Positions 6,638 to 8,365 of a stretch of DNA of 8,365 nucleotides are shown piece by piece (within the stretch, counting starts at the first letter, position 1; the number at the start of each line of letters is the position of its first letter). Below the pieces are notes generated by a model. It was not told the origin of the DNA. It saw only the letters and a program-made list of their open reading frames with translations, and made no database searches. Source of the DNA: an uncultured Prevotella sp. (GTDB taxonomy: Bacteria; Bacteroidota; Bacteroidia; Bacteroidales; Bacteroidaceae); NCBI GenBank assembly GCA_900762125.1, contig CAAFFL010000248.1:1-8365 (forward strand), read 5' to 3'. The translations under genes were made by a program, and so were the position numbers.

Positions 6638-8206
6638 ATGAAGAAAACGATCATTCTCTCCTTGCTCGGTGCCCTACCTCTCGTGAGCATGGCACAGACA
6701 ACCGACATCACCATCCACGCCAACCAAGGCACGCAGAAGATCTACAAGGAGCTCTACGGACAATTTGCAGAGCACCTCGGCACATGTATCTATGGCGGCC
6801 TGTGGGTGGGTCCTGGCTCTCAGATTCCGAACATCGACGGCTATCGCACCGATGTATTCAACGCGCTCAAGGAGCTGAAGGTGCCCGTGCTCCGCTGGCC
6901 CGGCGGCTGCTTCGCCGATGAGTATCACTGGATGGACGGCATCGGCCCTCGTGAGAAGCGCCCGAAGATGCAGAACAACAACTGGGGTGGCACCATCGAG
7001 GATAACTCGTTTGGTACGCACGAGTTCCTGAACCTCTGTGAGAAGCTCGGTTGCGAGCCCTACATCAGTGGCAACGTCGGCAGCGGCACTGTCGAGGAGT
7101 TGGCGAAGTGGGTTGAGTATATGACCAGCGATGGTGACACGCCGATGGCAAAGCTCCGCCGCCAGAACGGCCGTGAGAAGTCGTGGAACGTGAAGTTCCT
7201 CGGCGTAGGCAACGAGTCGTGGGGCTGTGGCGGCAGCATGCGGCCAGAGTACTACAGCGACCTCTTCCGCCGCTACTCCACCTATTGCCGCAACTACGAT
7301 GGCCATCAGCTCTACCGCATCGCCTCCGGTGCTTCCGACTACGACTACAACTGGACAAAGGTACTCATGGACCGCATCGGCAACCGCATGGCGGGCGTAT
7401 CGCTCCACTACTACACCGTGAAGGGCTGGAACGGCTCGAAGACCTCCGCCACCGTCTTCACTCCGCAGGAGTACTACTGGACCTTGGGCAAGAGTCTGCA
7501 GATCGAGGACGTCATCAAGAAGCACTGCGCCATCATGGACCAGAAAGACCCCGAGAAGAAGATTGGCCTGCTGGTTGACGAATGGGGCACCTGGTGGGAT
7601 GAGGAGCCCGGCACCATCGGAGGTCACCTCTACCAGCAGAACACCATGCGCGATGCCATGGTTGCAGCCCTGTCGCTCAACATCTTCCAGCGCCACACAG
7701 ACCGCATCCGCATGGCCAACATCGCACAGGTGGTGAACGTGCTGCAGTCGATGATCCTCACCGACACCAAGGGCACCGGCCACATGGTCCTCACGCCGAC
7801 CTACTATGTCTTCAAGATGTACCGCGGCTTCCAGGACGCTACCTATCTGCCAATGGACGTCCGCACCGACTCGATGAACGTGGAGGGTGGTCACATGGCA
7901 AGCATGGTCGACGGAAAGATTCCAGCTGTCTCCGCCTCTGCGGCAAAGAAGCAGGATGGTGGCTACATCGTCTCGCTGGCCAACACCTCGCTCGACAAGG
8001 CACAGACGGTGACCATCCGTCTCGACGGCGCCACCGCAAAGACTGTGACGGGCAGCATCCTCACAACGAAGGACATCACCGCCTACAACGACTTCGAACA
8101 TCCTGACGTGGTTGCCGAGAAGCCGTTCAAGGACGCCAAGCTCAAGAAGGGCGTGCTCACGGTGAAGCTCCCTGCCAAGAGCATCGTCGTGCTGGAGGCT
8201 CGTTAA
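6638..8206 (+). CDS. abfA: Secreted GH51 alpha-L-arabinofuranosidase
   Basis: Retaining glycoside hydrolase that removes terminal alpha-L-arabinofuranosyl units from arabinan, arabinoxylan or their oligosaccharides; 522 residues. A signal peptide occupies residues 1-19 (positive MKK, hydrophobic core, VSMA before Q20), indicating signal peptidase I cleavage and probable periplasmic location. There is no lipobox cysteine. The catalytic TIM barrel spans about 35-400, with LRWPGGCFADEYHW (85-98) typical of GH51. The acid/base is E193 in GVGNESWG and the nucleophile E315 in LLVDEWGTWW. A C-terminal beta-rich domain (about 400-522) completes the family layout. The start follows operator site 3 and an A-rich leader without a Shine-Dalgarno sequence. 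A terminator-like hairpin follows the stop. Polymer specificity cannot be read from the sequence. The gene looks intact. Confidence 0.94.
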   Translation: MKKTIILSLLGALPLVSMAQTTDITIHANQGTQKIYKELYGQFAEHLGTCIYGGLWVGPGSQIPNIDGYRTDVFNALKELKVPVLRWPGGCFADEYHWMDGIGPREKRPKMQNNNWGGTIEDNSFGTHEFLNLCEKLGCEPYISGNVGSGTVEELAKWVEYMTSDGDTPMAKLRRQNGREKSWNVKFLGVGNESWGCGGSMRPEYYSDLFRRYSTYCRNYDGHQLYRIASGASDYDYNWTKVLMDRIGNRMAGVSLHYYTVKGWNGSKTSATVFTPQEYYWTLGKSLQIEDVIKKHCAIMDQKDPEKKIGLLVDEWGTWWDEEPGTIGGHLYQQNTMRDAMVAALSLNIFQRHTDRIRMANIAQVVNVLQSMILTDTKGTGHMVLTPTYYVFKMYRGFQDATYLPMDVRTDSMNVEGGHMASMVDGKIPAVSASAAKKQDGGYIVSLANTSLDKAQTVTIRLDGATAKTVTGSILTTKDITAYNDFEHPDVVAEKPFKDAKLKKGVLTVKLPAKSIVVLEAR

Positions 8207-8214
8207 TTGCAAAC

Positions 8215-8265
8215 AACGGTAGTGGAAGTTAGTAAACCCCCACTCCCGTTTCATTTTTATTTCTT
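8215..8265 (+). terminator. Probable intrinsic terminator after abfA
   Basis: The arms AACGGTAGTGG (8215-8225) and CCACTCCCGTT (8240-8250) pair over 11 positions with one mismatch (T8220 opposite C8245), around a 14-nt loop. A T-rich tail runs from 8249 to 8265. It begins 8 nt after the abfA stop and would end the arabinose transcript. Confidence 0.72.
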
Positions 8266-8312
8266 TATGTTTCAAATGGGCATTGAACAATCGTTAATTC
8301 GGAAAAAATGCC

Positions 8313-8320
8313 TAACTTTG
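8313..8320 (+). promoter_or_regulatory. Putative Bacteroidetes-type promoter core for a gene beyond the window
   Basis: TAACTTTG matches the Bacteroidetes -7 consensus TAnnTTTG exactly. It lies in AT-rich intergenic sequence downstream of the terminator. No good TTTG -33 element is found at the usual 19-21 nt upstream, so the assignment rests on the core alone. No start codon with a credible reading frame follows before the window ends. Confidence 0.45.
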
Positions 8321-8365
8321 TGGAACCTTTGAGAATATTATCAACTTTATAACAAAAGTGTTTAC

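Noticed and set aside
6674..8290. A 538-residue open frame on the minus strand, longer than the GH51 gene it overlaps
   Set aside because: The GH51 frame has a signal peptide, both catalytic glutamates and family motifs. The minus frame is open because G/C-ending codons rarely make stops on the opposite strand; its product is a low-complexity run rich in H, V, A, L and D and resembles no family I recognise.

Overview
The window is a compact L-arabinose utilisation locus from a member of the Bacteroidetes, most likely order Bacteroidales. The evidence for that assignment is an AraR of the Nudix-fold type first described in Bacteroides, an SSS-family sodium/sugar symporter as the arabinose transporter, A-rich leaders mostly without a Shine-Dalgarno sequence, and a perfect TAnnTTTG promoter core at the right edge. 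Codons end mostly in G or C, so this is a GC-rich relative (some Prevotellaceae or Muribaculaceae would fit). The sequence alone does not fix the genus.

All six genes lie on the + strand and fill the window almost without gaps: araT (symporter, 95-1864), araR (Nudix/winged-helix repressor, 1874-2551), araD (L-ribulose-5-phosphate 4-epimerase, 2654-3352), araA (L-arabinose isomerase, 3380-4921), araB (FGGY L-ribulokinase, 4965-6560) and abfA (secreted GH51 alpha-L-arabinofuranosidase, 6638-8206). A terminator-like hairpin follows abfA, then the probable promoter of a gene beyond the window. No mobile elements, tRNA or rRNA genes, or CRISPR arrays are visible.

The genes form one pathway. AbfA releases arabinose from arabinan or arabinoxylan fragments in the periplasm. 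AraT imports it with sodium. AraA, AraB and AraD turn it into L-ribulose, L-ribulose 5-phosphate and D-xylulose 5-phosphate, which enters the pentose phosphate pathway. AraR should repress the locus until arabinose binds it.

The most interesting part is non-coding. Three copies of one composite element precede araT, araD and abfA. Each has an outer box (GTACCGTT followed by an AT-rich run) joined to a 21-bp inverted repeat (TCGGC... 9-bp arms, 3-bp centre), and in all three the inverted repeat ends 34 or 35 nt before the start codon. In the copy before abfA the outer box is also mirrored on the far side, giving a 53-bp near-perfect palindrome. The inner repeat is very probably the AraR operator. 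The role of the outer box and the reason for the mirrored copy are not explained by what I know of this family. The enzymes and overall system are known types, so I do not claim a new system.
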